Shown here in pieces: positions 1-7,266 of a stretch of 14,794 nt of DNA. The notes below the pieces were generated by a model. The model ran no database searches and was not told the DNA's origin. It saw nothing but the letters and a program-made list of their open reading frames with translations. Source of the DNA: Pseudomonadota bacterium (lineage in GTDB: Bacteria > Pseudomonadota > Gammaproteobacteria > Burkholderiales > Ferrovaceae); the NCBI GenBank assembly GCA_021811005.1, contig JAJZPY010000050.1, forward strand, positions 1-14,794, in the 5' to 3' direction. Within the stretch, counting starts at the first letter, position 1. Each line of letters opens with the position of its first letter. The translations under genes were made by a program, and so were the position numbers.

Positions 1-48
1 GCGGATGTCGTAGGCCTTGAAAATTTCTCGTGGGGGGAGGGTGGTCAT
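1..48 (-). CDS. phosphomannomutase/phosphoglucomutase, N-terminal 16 codons only
   Basis: Only the beginning of this gene is in the window; it runs off the left edge. The translated start is MTTLPPREIFKAYDIR, which matches the conserved opening of bacterial phosphomannomutase/phosphoglucomutase (AlgC/ManB type), where an IF-x-x-YDIRG block begins domain 1. The family interconverts hexose 1- and 6-phosphates for LPS and exopolysaccharide sugars in the cytoplasm. The start is supported by an AGGA ribosome site at 57-60, eight bases upstream of the ATG. The gene lies 16 bases after the stop of the beta-barrel gene and is probably co-transcribed with it. The name rests on 16 residues of a distinctive motif, so the family is likely but its specificity cannot be given. 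Confidence 0.75.
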   Translation of the reverse strand, partial: MTTLPPREIFKAYDIR

Positions 49-64
49 GAGAGGGTTCCTGAAA

Positions 65-841
65 TCAGAAGACGGATGAGATGCGCAAGACCAGCGTGTG
101 CGCCGGGGCTCCCTGGTTCATTCCGTACAGGTAGGCGGTGCTGTATTCCAGGGTTTTTGCATGTCCCACGTGGAACTCGCCCGAAAAGCCGGGCCCCAGC
201 TGGTTGGAATTGTCTGCCGGCCGATAGTAGGCTTCGATGCCCGGCACAAACGCATCTTCAACCTTGTAGCCGGCCATGTAGGTGGCGCGGAAGTTGAACT
301 TGCCCACCAGGTCCACGCCCACCATTTTTTCCCAGATCAGGTTGAGCTTCTGGTGCGTGGTTTCCGTTTCCTTTTCGATCAGGGGGCCCACTTCCACCGA
401 GTTGGAAATCTGGTTGGGCGTGTTGCGCACGTAGGCGACCAGCATGCCCACGTCGGCCCAGTATTCGTTGGTTTTGGTGAACTGGAAAAAGTTTTCCCAT
501 TCCACGCCGCCCACGTGGGTTCCGGTAACGGGGCCGTAGTTGACCGGACCTGTATAGAGTTCCGTTTTCCACCAGCTGAGCGGGCTGTAGGCAAGGGCCA
601 CGCCGAAAATCCCGGTCCGGTCGAGAGCCGGATCGGCATCGCGCGTATTGAATCCGCGCATTTCAACTTCGTATTCGCCCTGGGTCACGCGCGGCGAATA
701 AACGATGTAATCGTCACCGGCCGCAGCCGGGAGCGGAAGCATGGGCAGAAAGCCAACGGCGGCGACGGCTTGGGGCAAACGAAAGCGGGGGGCGGAGGTT
801 CGAAGATTCGGGTTTTTATGGGTCATGAACGCTTTTTTCAT
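65..841 (-). CDS. probable outer-membrane beta-barrel protein, function unknown
   Basis: This 258-residue protein has an N-terminal signal sequence: a basic n-region (R14, R19, R21), a hydrophobic run at about 22-41 ending LPAAA, and likely cleavage before G42. The mature part alternates polar and aromatic/hydrophobic residues, is rich in Tyr, Trp, Gly and Asn, and ends in LVLRISSVF with a terminal Phe, the usual beta-barrel assembly signal. I infer an outer-membrane barrel of roughly 8-12 strands. I do not recognise a specific family or substrate. It lies 24 bases downstream of the hydrolase gene and 16 bases upstream of the phosphomannomutase, all on the same strand. No Shine-Dalgarno is visible before the ATG at 841; the in-frame ATG six codons later is an alternative start and would shorten the long n-region. 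Confidence 0.7.
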   Translation of the reverse strand: MKKAFMTHKNPNLRTSAPRFRLPQAVAAVGFLPMLPLPAAAGDDYIVYSPRVTQGEYEVEMRGFNTRDADPALDRTGIFGVALAYSPLSWWKTELYTGPVNYGPVTGTHVGGVEWENFFQFTKTNEYWADVGMLVAYVRNTPNQISNSVEVGPLIEKETETTHQKLNLIWEKMVGVDLVGKFNFRATYMAGYKVEDAFVPGIEAYYRPADNSNQLGPGFSGEFHVGHAKTLEYSTAYLYGMNQGAPAHTLVLRISSVF

Positions 842-865
842 GGAGGTGTCAGGGGCATGGACGGG

Positions 866-1897
866 TCAGGGGGCAATCGCAGGTACCCATTCTGAACGAT
901 CCGGCGGTGCAAGTGAAGTTCCGGCCGGTGCGCTGAAAAAGTCCAGCAGGCGCCCGGGCATCCAGCGCAGGTGCCCGGGAAAATGCCCTGACACAAAGCC
1001 CACGTGGCCGCCGTGGCCCGGAAAATCCGTCACGATGGCCGGACTGCAGTCTGTCGGCCCGGGCAGCGCCTCGTGTGGAACGAACGGGTCGTCAAGGGCG
1101 TTGAGCAGCAAGGTCGGCACGTCGATGCGGCCAAGCCACGGTCCGCTGCTGCAACGGGCCCAGTAGTCATGGGCGTCGGCAAAGCCGTGAACCGGCGCCA
1201 TGAAGTGGTCGTCGAATTCGCGCATGGTGCGGGCCCGAAGCGTGCCCGCCAGGTCGAACAGTCCGGGAAATTGTCGCGCCTTGGCTTCGGCCTTGGGTTT
1301 CAGGGTCGAGAGGAAATGGCGGGTATAGACACGGTTGAACCCGCGCGAGAGATTTTCCGCAACGAGGCGCAGATCGAAGGGGGTGCCGATGGCGGCAGCC
1401 CGGTCAACCAGCGTGCGGGCCTCCGTTCCCTGTTCGCCCAGCCATTTGAGCAGCATGTTGCCGCCCAGGGAAACGCCGGCAGCGAAGCGCGGCACGGCGG
1501 GATGGCGCTCGCGGCCGCGGGCAAGGATCCACTGGATTTCCACGCTGTCTCCGGCGTGATAGATGCGTGCCTTCAGGTTCATTTCGCCGCTGCAGCTCCT
1601 GAGGTTGGGTGCCAGCACATGCCAGCCGCAGGCGGCGGCGGCCCAGCCAATGGCCCGCAGGTAACGCGACCCGGTGCTCCCTTCCAGGCCGTGAAAAAGG
1701 GTCAGCAGCGGGGCTTGCGGCCGTCCCTGCAGCAGGTCCACGTCGATGAAATCCCCGTCAGGCGTGCTCCAGCGTTCGCGTATCCAGGCCGGATTGGGGG
1801 TGGGTGCGGCCAGCGCGCCATACAGGGTTTGCGCGTGGCGGTGTGTGAGCCACCAGGGGGCCCGGAAAGCGGGAAGCGGGGTCATGAAAAGAGCCAT
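866..1897 (-). CDS. YheT-family alpha/beta hydrolase
   Basis: This is a cytoplasmic serine hydrolase of the YheT (UPF0017/EMB8) group; the natural substrate of this family is poorly defined, with short-chain esterase activity the usual suggestion. Numbered from the ATG at 1897 (343 residues), it has the HGLEGS oxyanion-region motif near 69-74, the NLRSCSGE segment near 98-105, the nucleophile elbow GVSLGGN with Ser143, an acid in LDDPF (Asp269 or Asp270) and the catalytic His298 in GHGGHVGF. These match the E. coli YheT pattern along the length. Start choice is uncertain: a TTG at 1906, ATG at 1897 and ATG at 1885 are in frame and none has a clear ribosome site. It is divergent from alr and heads the minus-strand run into the barrel and mutase genes. 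Confidence 0.9.
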   Translation of the reverse strand: MALFMTPLPAFRAPWWLTHRHAQTLYGALAAPTPNPAWIRERWSTPDGDFIDVDLLQGRPQAPLLTLFHGLEGSTGSRYLRAIGWAAAACGWHVLAPNLRSCSGEMNLKARIYHAGDSVEIQWILARGRERHPAVPRFAAGVSLGGNMLLKWLGEQGTEARTLVDRAAAIGTPFDLRLVAENLSRGFNRVYTRHFLSTLKPKAEAKARQFPGLFDLAGTLRARTMREFDDHFMAPVHGFADAHDYWARCSSGPWLGRIDVPTLLLNALDDPFVPHEALPGPTDCSPAIVTDFPGHGGHVGFVSGHFPGHLRWMPGRLLDFFSAPAGTSLAPPDRSEWVPAIAP

Positions 1898-1906
1898 GGC
1901 CGGCAA

Positions 1907-1974
1907 AAAAGCGATATTATGGCGCGTATTTCACACATCGTCCCATCCGCTTCCAGCGATCGAACCGAACGGTA
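1907..1974. promoter_or_regulatory. divergent promoter region between hydrolase and alr
   Basis: The 70-odd bases between the two divergent genes must serve both, unless transcripts begin inside the neighbouring gene. An AT-rich core at about 1905-1920 gives possible -10 boxes in both directions: TATTAT at 1915-1920 reading towards alr, and CATAAT (1922 to 1917) reading towards the hydrolase. Neither has a good -35 box at 16-18 bases, so exact promoters cannot be assigned. If the minus-strand box is used, the hydrolase mRNA would have almost no leader. Confidence 0.3.
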
Positions 1975-3063
1975 ATGACCCGTCCCACCTGCATTCACAT
2001 CCACCTCGATCGGCTGGTCCACAATTTTCATCTCGCCCGCCAATTGCATGGCGGCCGCGTGCTGGCCGTGGTCAAGGCCAATGCCTACGGTCATGGCGAC
2101 GTGGCCTGCGCGCAGGCGCTTGCGCCCTTTGTTGACGGCTTTGCCGTGGCTTCCGTGCAGGAAGCGCTGCGGCTGCGCGAGGCCGGGCTCCCGCATCGCA
2201 TCGTCTTGCTGGAAGGGATTTTCGGGGCGGATGAAATCAAAGCCGTCGCCTTGCACCGCCTGACGCCGGTGATCCACGATTTCTGGCAAATCGATGCCTT
2301 GCAGCAGCTTCCTTCGGGAACAACCATTCCGGCCTGGCTCAAGCTCGATACCGGCATGCATCGCCTCGGATTCATGCCAGAAACCCTGCTCCCTGCTTTT
2401 GAAGCCCTGAAGCGCGGCGGGCGGGTTTCCGACATCACCCTCATGACGCATTTCGCCAACGCCGACGTGGCCACCGCAGGCGTGCTGGCCGGTCCCCTGC
2501 GCCGTTTTCGCCAGGCGCAGCAGGCATTGCCGCCTATGGAAACCAGCCTGTGCAATTCCGGTGCCCTGCTGGGCCATCCGGAAGCCCACGGCGACTGGGC
2601 GCGTCCGGGTCTGATGCTGTACGGCGTTGATCCCGCCGAGCCGGGCATTCGGGCGCGCACCCCGTTGCAGCCGGTGATGCGGTTCGTTTCCGAAATATCG
2701 GCCGTGCGCACCATCGCTGCCGGAGAGTCGGTGGGCTACGGCAGCCGCTTCAAGGCAAGGCGGACAACGCGCGTGGGCGTGGTGCCTTGCGGCTATGCCG
2801 ACGGCTATCCGCGCAGCACGCCCGACGGCACGCCGGTGGCTGTGGGCGAGGGCATTGCGCCCCTCATCGGCTGCGTGTCCATGGACATGATCACTGTGGA
2901 TTTGACCGACCTGCCGGCCGCCCAGGTGGGGACGCCCGTCGAACTGTGGGGCGAGCGCGTTGCCGTGAGCACCGTGGCCGCAGCCGCGGGGACCGTGGCG
3001 TATGAACTGCTGTGCCAGGCGCGGCGCGCCCAAATCGTGACCCATCCCGCCAGTCGTTCCTGA
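1975..3063 (+). CDS. alr: alanine racemase
   Basis: This PLP-dependent enzyme interconverts L- and D-alanine, supplying D-Ala for peptidoglycan. The 362 residues match the family length of about 360. The N-terminal TIM barrel carries VVKANAYGHG with the PLP-binding Lys34; the second catalytic residue is Tyr255 in SVGYGSRF; PCGYADGYPR (271-280) and GCVSMDMITVDL (299-310) are further family signatures from the C-terminal beta domain. The ATG at 1975 begins right before the conserved TCIHIHLDRLVHN segment, so the start is secure although the ribosome site is weak. In many betaproteobacteria I would expect radA or another housekeeping gene to follow; here a type IV secretion cluster begins 61 bases after the stop. 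Confidence 0.97.
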   Translation: MTRPTCIHIHLDRLVHNFHLARQLHGGRVLAVVKANAYGHGDVACAQALAPFVDGFAVASVQEALRLREAGLPHRIVLLEGIFGADEIKAVALHRLTPVIHDFWQIDALQQLPSGTTIPAWLKLDTGMHRLGFMPETLLPAFEALKRGGRVSDITLMTHFANADVATAGVLAGPLRRFRQAQQALPPMETSLCNSGALLGHPEAHGDWARPGLMLYGVDPAEPGIRARTPLQPVMRFVSEISAVRTIAAGESVGYGSRFKARRTTRVGVVPCGYADGYPRSTPDGTPVAVGEGIAPLIGCVSMDMITVDLTDLPAAQVGTPVELWGERVAVSTVAAAAGTVAYELLCQARRAQIVTHPASRS

Positions 3064-3096
3064 ACGGCAAAATCCTCGCGTTCTTCCCGAAGGCAA

Positions 3097-3119
3097 CCGG
3101 CCATGCCGGAGGTAGCATG
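3097..3119 (+). promoter_or_regulatory. strong Shine-Dalgarno of trbB inside small alternative hairpins
   Basis: A near-perfect GGAGGT at 3108-3113 precedes trbB, but at 11 bases from its ATG (3125) it is farther than usual. Two small mutually exclusive inverted repeats surround it: CCGGC-CAT-GCCGG (3097-3109), whose 3' arm covers the first bases of the site, and CATGC/GCATG (3102-3106 and 3115-3119), which places the site in an eight-base loop. A second ATG at 3117 opens a three-codon reading frame (Met-Pro-Ser) whose TGA overlaps the trbB ATG; it is only three bases from the GGAGGT, probably too close to initiate. The repeats are visible; any regulatory meaning is inference. Confidence 0.35.
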
Positions 3120-3124
3120 CCTTC

Positions 3125-4129
3125 ATGACGACTGCCCTCAACACCCATTTGTTCCAGATGCTCGACGATGCGTTCACCCGCTTGTCGCCCCTGCTGGGCG
3201 ATGCCACCGTTCGGGAAATCATGGTGAATGGCGAAGACAACGTCTGGATTGAACGTGCGGGCAGAATGGAGCGCTATGCAACCTCCTTTTCAGAAAAGGA
3301 AGCGGGGAATGCCATTCGCATTCTGGCCACGCTGGCGGATCGGGAAATGGGTGCCGGCCACGGGGTGCTGCTTGACGCCTCGCTTTCCGGATTGCGCATA
3401 TCGGCAGTGATGTTCCCGGTCGCGACCAGAGGCCATGCCTTGTGTATTCGCAAACATGCCGGATTTTCCTGCCGGTTGGAAGACTATGCTCCGGATGGCG
3501 CATTGCCGTCCGTTTCCACGGCAGCCGCTGATCCTGCGGGAGAATTCCGTTTTCCCGGAGGGCTGGAATCCATCTTGAGGCAGTGGATAGAAACCAGGAA
3601 AAACGTGCTTGTGAGTGGCGGCACCAGCACGGGAAAGACCACGTTTCTCAATGCGATGATTCGCGCCATGCCGTCTGAAGAGCGCCTGGTGGTCATCGAA
3701 GACACGCGCGAACTGACCGTGGAGCTTCCCAATTTCGTCTCTTTCGAAGCCCATGAGGGGCACGGTGTCACGGTCCGGGATCTGGTACGGCAAACCCTGC
3801 GCTTTCGGCCAGACCGGATTGTGGTCGGCGAAGTGCGCGGAGGAGAAGCATTCGACTTGCTGCAGGCCATGAATACGGGCCATGCAGGCTGTCTGGGCAC
3901 ATTGCATGCCAACAGTGCGCAAGATGCCCTGTATCGGCTGGAGCAGATGGTCATGCAAAGCGGAATCGACTGGCCTTCGTCTGCCATTGCGCGGCAGATC
4001 GCGGGCTGCATCGACGGCGTGATTCATCTGGGTCGAATTGGCGGCGCAAGGCGCATTGTGGATGTGGTTCGGGTAGAGGGGCATCGAGATGGGGCGTATC
4101 AGACGCGTTCCTTGTTGCAGGCAGCCTGA
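3125..4129 (+). CDS. trbB: TrbB/VirB11-type secretion ATPase
   Basis: This is a hexameric traffic ATPase of the VirB11/TrbB family, peripheral to the inner-membrane face of a type IV secretion system, where it switches the machine between pilus assembly and substrate transfer. The 334 residues hold all expected elements: an N-terminal domain with REIMVNGEDNVWIER (30-44), Walker A GGTSTGKT (165-172, Lys171), the Asp box VVIEDTREL (189-197), Walker B RIVVGEVRGGEA (231-242) and the His box TGHAGCLGTLHANS (251-264). The length and the neighbouring pilin, TrbD and TrbE genes favour TrbB over CpaF or PilT-type ATPases. It is the first gene of the cluster, and its 3' end overlaps the pilin gene by 41 bases. 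All catalytic motifs look intact. Confidence 0.95.
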   Translation: MTTALNTHLFQMLDDAFTRLSPLLGDATVREIMVNGEDNVWIERAGRMERYATSFSEKEAGNAIRILATLADREMGAGHGVLLDASLSGLRISAVMFPVATRGHALCIRKHAGFSCRLEDYAPDGALPSVSTAAADPAGEFRFPGGLESILRQWIETRKNVLVSGGTSTGKTTFLNAMIRAMPSEERLVVIEDTRELTVELPNFVSFEAHEGHGVTVRDLVRQTLRFRPDRIVVGEVRGGEAFDLLQAMNTGHAGCLGTLHANSAQDALYRLEQMVMQSGIDWPSSAIARQIAGCIDGVIHLGRIGGARRIVDVVRVEGHRDGAYQTRSLLQAA

Positions 4130-4460
4130 CTTGAAGCGGCAGAAATCCAAAAAATGCGGGTCGCTGGTTTGGCTGCTGGGCGGTTTCGTTCTTCTGCTGC
4201 CGGTGTCGGCCCTGGCGCTGTACACACCCATGCCATGGGAAGGTCCGATCTGTGCGGTCGCCAGCAGCTTGAAAGGGCAGGTGGCTGTGGTGTTGTCCGT
4301 GGTGGCCACCATCATGATCGGAATCATGTTCATGTATGCGGAAACAGGTGGCATCGTGGCACGCATCGCCAGCTGGCTGCTGGGCATGTCTTGCGCCTTG
4401 TCAGTGGTGAGCATCATCACGGCGCTGTTTCCCGGGGTGGCCATGCCCGGCTGCCTATGA
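4089..4460 (+). CDS. trbC: TrbC/VirB2-like pilin precursor
   Basis: This 123-residue protein is the predicted pilus subunit. It has a long basic n-region (1-24), a hydrophobic signal core (25-42) and a likely signal peptidase site after VSALA (Ala43), leaving a mature protein of about 80 residues. The mature part begins LYTPMPWEGP, matching the PWEGP opening of TrbC/VirB2 pilins, and has two transmembrane helices (about 64-84 and 95-114) joined by a short positively charged loop, then ends in FPGVAMPGCL. Cysteines at 55, 102 and 122 are unusual enough to note. The ATG at 4089 is backed by AGAGGGG at 4075-4081; a TTG at 4131 is a shorter alternative. The stop overlaps the trbD start (ATGA). 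Confidence 0.87.
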   Translation: MGRIRRVPCCRQPDLKRQKSKKCGSLVWLLGGFVLLLPVSALALYTPMPWEGPICAVASSLKGQVAVVLSVVATIMIGIMFMYAETGGIVARIASWLLGMSCALSVVSIITALFPGVAMPGCL

Positions 4461-4783
4461 GCGACAACCTGCCAGAAAAGCGCTGCACGCCCGTGTACCG
4501 TTCGCTTGTGGAACCGCTGCTGATTGCCGGTGTCGAGAAGCCTTTTGCAATCGTCAATGCCACGCTCGCCATTGCCCTGGTGGGAGATCTTCACCTTTAC
4601 GGGTGGATTCCGTTGTCGGTGCTGGCGCACATGATCCTGCGCCGGATCACGCTGGACGACCCCTTTACCCGTCAAATCTACGTCAAGTACAACCGGCAGC
4701 CGGAAAGTTACGATCCCTGGGTGCATGTGCGTGGCCGAAGAGGGCATCGTCCCGAAGGTTTCGGGAGGAACATGGCATGTTGA
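4457..4783 (+). CDS. trbD: TrbD/VirB3-like inner-membrane protein
   Basis: This is a 108-residue inner-membrane partner of the TrbE/VirB4 ATPase. The N-terminus PVYRSLVEPLLIAGVEKPF (12-30) is the typical VirB3/TrbD opening; a tight membrane hairpin follows (about 30-43 and 47-62), then a cytoplasmic tail starting with DDPFTRQIYVKY. The reading frame is open well upstream, but the ATG at 4457 is chosen because it overlaps the pilin stop as ATGA and begins just before the conserved block. Its last seven bases overlap trbE, so pilin, TrbD and TrbE are probably made by coupled translation. It is a separate gene here, not fused to the VirB4 homologue as in some systems. Confidence 0.88.
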   Translation: MSDNLPEKRCTPVYRSLVEPLLIAGVEKPFAIVNATLAIALVGDLHLYGWIPLSVLAHMILRRITLDDPFTRQIYVKYNRQPESYDPWVHVRGRRGHRPEGFGRNMAC

Positions 4784-7266
4784 ATATCCGGCGCGCGGCG
4801 TTCGAATTTGACTCCAGATCGCGCGGGCTTGCGGAAGTCCTGCCGTGGCTGGTCCAGATCACCCCTGCGCTGGTGCTCAACAAGGATGGCGGGCTGCTGG
4901 CCTGCTTTCAGATCGGAGGCATGCAATCCGAAGGTTGCGACGACCTGGCCATCGACCGGGGGGCCGATATTTTCGAGCAAGCCTTGCGCAATCTGGACTG
5001 CCGGTTCACGGTCTGGTCCACCGTGTTGCGACGCGAGTTCAGGGGATATCCCGGCGGCAATTTTTCAAATCCGGGCAGTGCGGCCATCGACAGCCTCTAC
5101 CGGCAGGAAACCGGGGATCAGCCCCGCTATGTCAACCGCCATTTTCTCAGCATCCTGTTTTCGCTCGACGAACATCGCGATGGCTTCATGGGGTCGCTTG
5201 CCCAGGCCGCCAGCGAAGGGGACGGGCCGCTGGCGAAGCGCTTGTGGGGCACTGTCATGCGCCACCTGTCCGAAGGTCAGGCCTTTCATCGCGATGAACA
5301 ACTGCTCCGGAAAAGAATCGATCGCTTCGAGGAGTTGCTGGGGCAGTTCTCTGAAACGGTGCTTTCCCTCCGCCCCGGCAGGCTCCAGGGCCCGGAATTG
5401 TGCGCCTTTCTGCACGAGGTGACGAGCCCGGCGACTGAACGCCCGGATATCCCTCCCCAGGTGCCTTCCCAGGCTTACCTGGATACGGCCCTGGGCGAGG
5501 ACCGGGTCGTGGTGGCGGGCGATCACGTGCGCTTTGAAGGAGCCACTTCGACTTGCTACGGTGCGGCCCTTGCCATCAAGGCATGGCCGGGATCGACTTT
5601 TCCAGGCATGCTGGACGCCGTGCTGGCGGCGCCGGCCGAACTGACCCTGTCCCAGGTATTCCGCTTCGTGGATTCCGATGCGGCCAAGCGTTACATCAAG
5701 AATGTCCAGCGGTTCCATCTCAATCTCCAGAAATCCCTGTTCAGTTACGTGAGGGAGGCGCTGTCCGGCGAGGAAAGCGTGGTGCGCGACACGGGCCGGG
5801 CGGTTTCCGCAGAAGATGCCCGGCAGGCCCTGACCGACATGGCCGGGTCGCAGCGGGTTTTTGGCTACCTCAACCTGACGGTCCTGGTGCTGGCTCCGGA
5901 GCGCGACGCGCTCGAAGAAAGGCTCAGTGCCGTGGCCACGGGAATCAGGGCACAGGGGTTTTTGCTGTTGAGGGAACGTCTGCACCTCAACTCGGCCTGG
6001 TCCGGAACCCTGCCGGGCCAATGGGGCGAACTGGTGCGCTGGCATTTCGTCAGTACCGCCAATTGGTCGGACCTGTGTCCCATACGCTCGGCGGGCATTG
6101 GAGCGCGCGAAAACCGCTACCTGTCCCAGCAAACCGGCCGGTTTTCACCCGCCTTGTCGCTTTTTCCCACCGCATCGGGCAATCCCTATCATTTCAATTT
6201 TCATTTCCGGGATCTGGCGCACGCATGTGTGGTCGGACCTTCACGCAGTGGCAAGTCGGTCTGGGTCAATTTTTTGATCAGCCAGTTCCAGAAATACCAG
6301 CCGGTTCGTACGGTCATTTTCGACAAGGATCGTTCCTGCCGTATTCCCACGTTGTTGCAGGGCGGGCAGTGCCTGGAACCTGGCCACCCGGAGCTGCGCC
6401 TCAATCCGCTCGTGCTGGTGCGTGATCCAGCGCATCTGCCCTGGCTGGGCCGGTGGCTGGAAATTCTGCTGACGGCTCGCGGCAGGCGGCTGTCTGCCGC
6501 CGAAGGGGTTGCTGTGGGAGAGGCCCTGTCCGGCCTTTCGGCGATGTCACCCAGCCTGCACCGCCTCAAAAGCCTGCACGGACTTTTGCCACGGGCCTTG
6601 CGCGGGGAGCTGGAGCCATGGCTTGCGGGAGGGGCGCTGGGTGGCTATTTCGATCATGAGGAGGACGGATTTTCGCTGTCGGATTTCACCTGCATCGAAA
6701 TGGGCCATGTTCTCAGGGACGACCGGGTGGCCCGGGCATTCCTCGAATATGCCTTTTACCGGGTGGAACAGGTTCTGGCTTCGGGTATGGGGGTTCCAAC
6801 CCTGATTTATGTGGAAGAAGCCTGGTTCATGTTGTCCGATGCCTATTTTTCGAACCGGATCCGTGATTGGCTTAAAACCATTCCCAAGAAGCTGGGTTCT
6901 GTAGTGCTCGCCACACAATCGCTGGATGATTTTTCCAGGTCCGATATTTTTTCCACCATTGCCGACAACATTCCCACCCGCGTTTTTCTTCCCAATCGGC
7001 AGGCGCGTGTCCATCGCGATCTCTACCGGGGTCAGTTCGGATTGAACGATGCGCAAATTGCTCGCATCGAGCATGCCCAGGACAAATGCCATTACTACGT
7101 GAACACGCCGGAAGAAAGCCATCTGCTTGAAGTCCGTTTTCCGCCGCGCTTGCTGGCATGGTTGCGTTCGGATGCCCGGGCGCAGGCTTTGTTTGAGCAG
7201 CATCGCCTGTCGGGAAGAAAGGACTGGATGGAAGCCTATTTGTCCGATATGGGAGCAGAACCATGA
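4777..7266 (+). CDS. trbE: TrbE/VirB4-type secretion ATPase
   Basis: This is the large conserved ATPase of type IV secretion systems, needed for pilus assembly and substrate export at the inner membrane. From the ATG at 4777 it has 829 residues, normal for TrbE. The N-terminal half is the CagE/TrbE/VirB domain. The C-terminal P-loop domain has Walker A GPSRSGKS (487-494, Lys493), followed by VIFDKDRS (513-520), Walker B TLIYVEEAWFML (675-686, Glu680 and Glu681) and a conserved LATQSLDD (711-718). The start is fixed by GGGAGGA at 4763-4769, seven bases upstream; the frame is open farther upstream, but that part is antisense-like read-through of trbD. The stop overlaps the trbJ ATG, leaving no room for the TrbF-G-H-I genes that usually stand here. 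Confidence 0.97.
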   Translation: MLNIRRAAFEFDSRSRGLAEVLPWLVQITPALVLNKDGGLLACFQIGGMQSEGCDDLAIDRGADIFEQALRNLDCRFTVWSTVLRREFRGYPGGNFSNPGSAAIDSLYRQETGDQPRYVNRHFLSILFSLDEHRDGFMGSLAQAASEGDGPLAKRLWGTVMRHLSEGQAFHRDEQLLRKRIDRFEELLGQFSETVLSLRPGRLQGPELCAFLHEVTSPATERPDIPPQVPSQAYLDTALGEDRVVVAGDHVRFEGATSTCYGAALAIKAWPGSTFPGMLDAVLAAPAELTLSQVFRFVDSDAAKRYIKNVQRFHLNLQKSLFSYVREALSGEESVVRDTGRAVSAEDARQALTDMAGSQRVFGYLNLTVLVLAPERDALEERLSAVATGIRAQGFLLLRERLHLNSAWSGTLPGQWGELVRWHFVSTANWSDLCPIRSAGIGARENRYLSQQTGRFSPALSLFPTASGNPYHFNFHFRDLAHACVVGPSRSGKSVWVNFLISQFQKYQPVRTVIFDKDRSCRIPTLLQGGQCLEPGHPELRLNPLVLVRDPAHLPWLGRWLEILLTARGRRLSAAEGVAVGEALSGLSAMSPSLHRLKSLHGLLPRALRGELEPWLAGGALGGYFDHEEDGFSLSDFTCIEMGHVLRDDRVARAFLEYAFYRVEQVLASGMGVPTLIYVEEAWFMLSDAYFSNRIRDWLKTIPKKLGSVVLATQSLDDFSRSDIFSTIADNIPTRVFLPNRQARVHRDLYRGQFGLNDAQIARIEHAQDKCHYYVNTPEESHLLEVRFPPRLLAWLRSDARAQALFEQHRLSGRKDWMEAYLSDMGAEP

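Noticed and set aside
98..895. Plus-strand open frame of 265 codons over the barrel gene
   Set aside because: It is antisense to a gene with a signal peptide and barrel signature; the translation is rich in His, Gly and Arg without any recognisable domain, as expected from the reverse strand of GC-rich coding DNA.
1004..1975. Plus-strand open frame of 323 codons over the hydrolase
   Set aside because: Antisense to the YheT-type gene, which has all catalytic motifs; no ribosome site and no family features.
3064..3124. Terminator between alr and trbB
   Set aside because: The only stem (CCGGC/GCCGG) is five pairs and lacks a following T-run, so read-through from alr into the secretion cluster remains possible.
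1882..3240. Minus-strand open frame of 452 codons across alr
   Set aside because: It covers alr, the intergenic gap and the start of trbB on the opposite strand. The composition (Arg, His, Gly, Gln rich) is that of a shadow frame.
3290..4747. Minus-strand open frame of 485 codons across trbB, trbC and trbD
   Set aside because: Antisense to three secretion genes with clear motifs; no domain in its translation.
4603..4776. Upstream extension of trbE by 58 codons
   Set aside because: The extension overlaps trbD out of frame, and a strong ribosome site precedes the ATG at 4777, where family homology begins.
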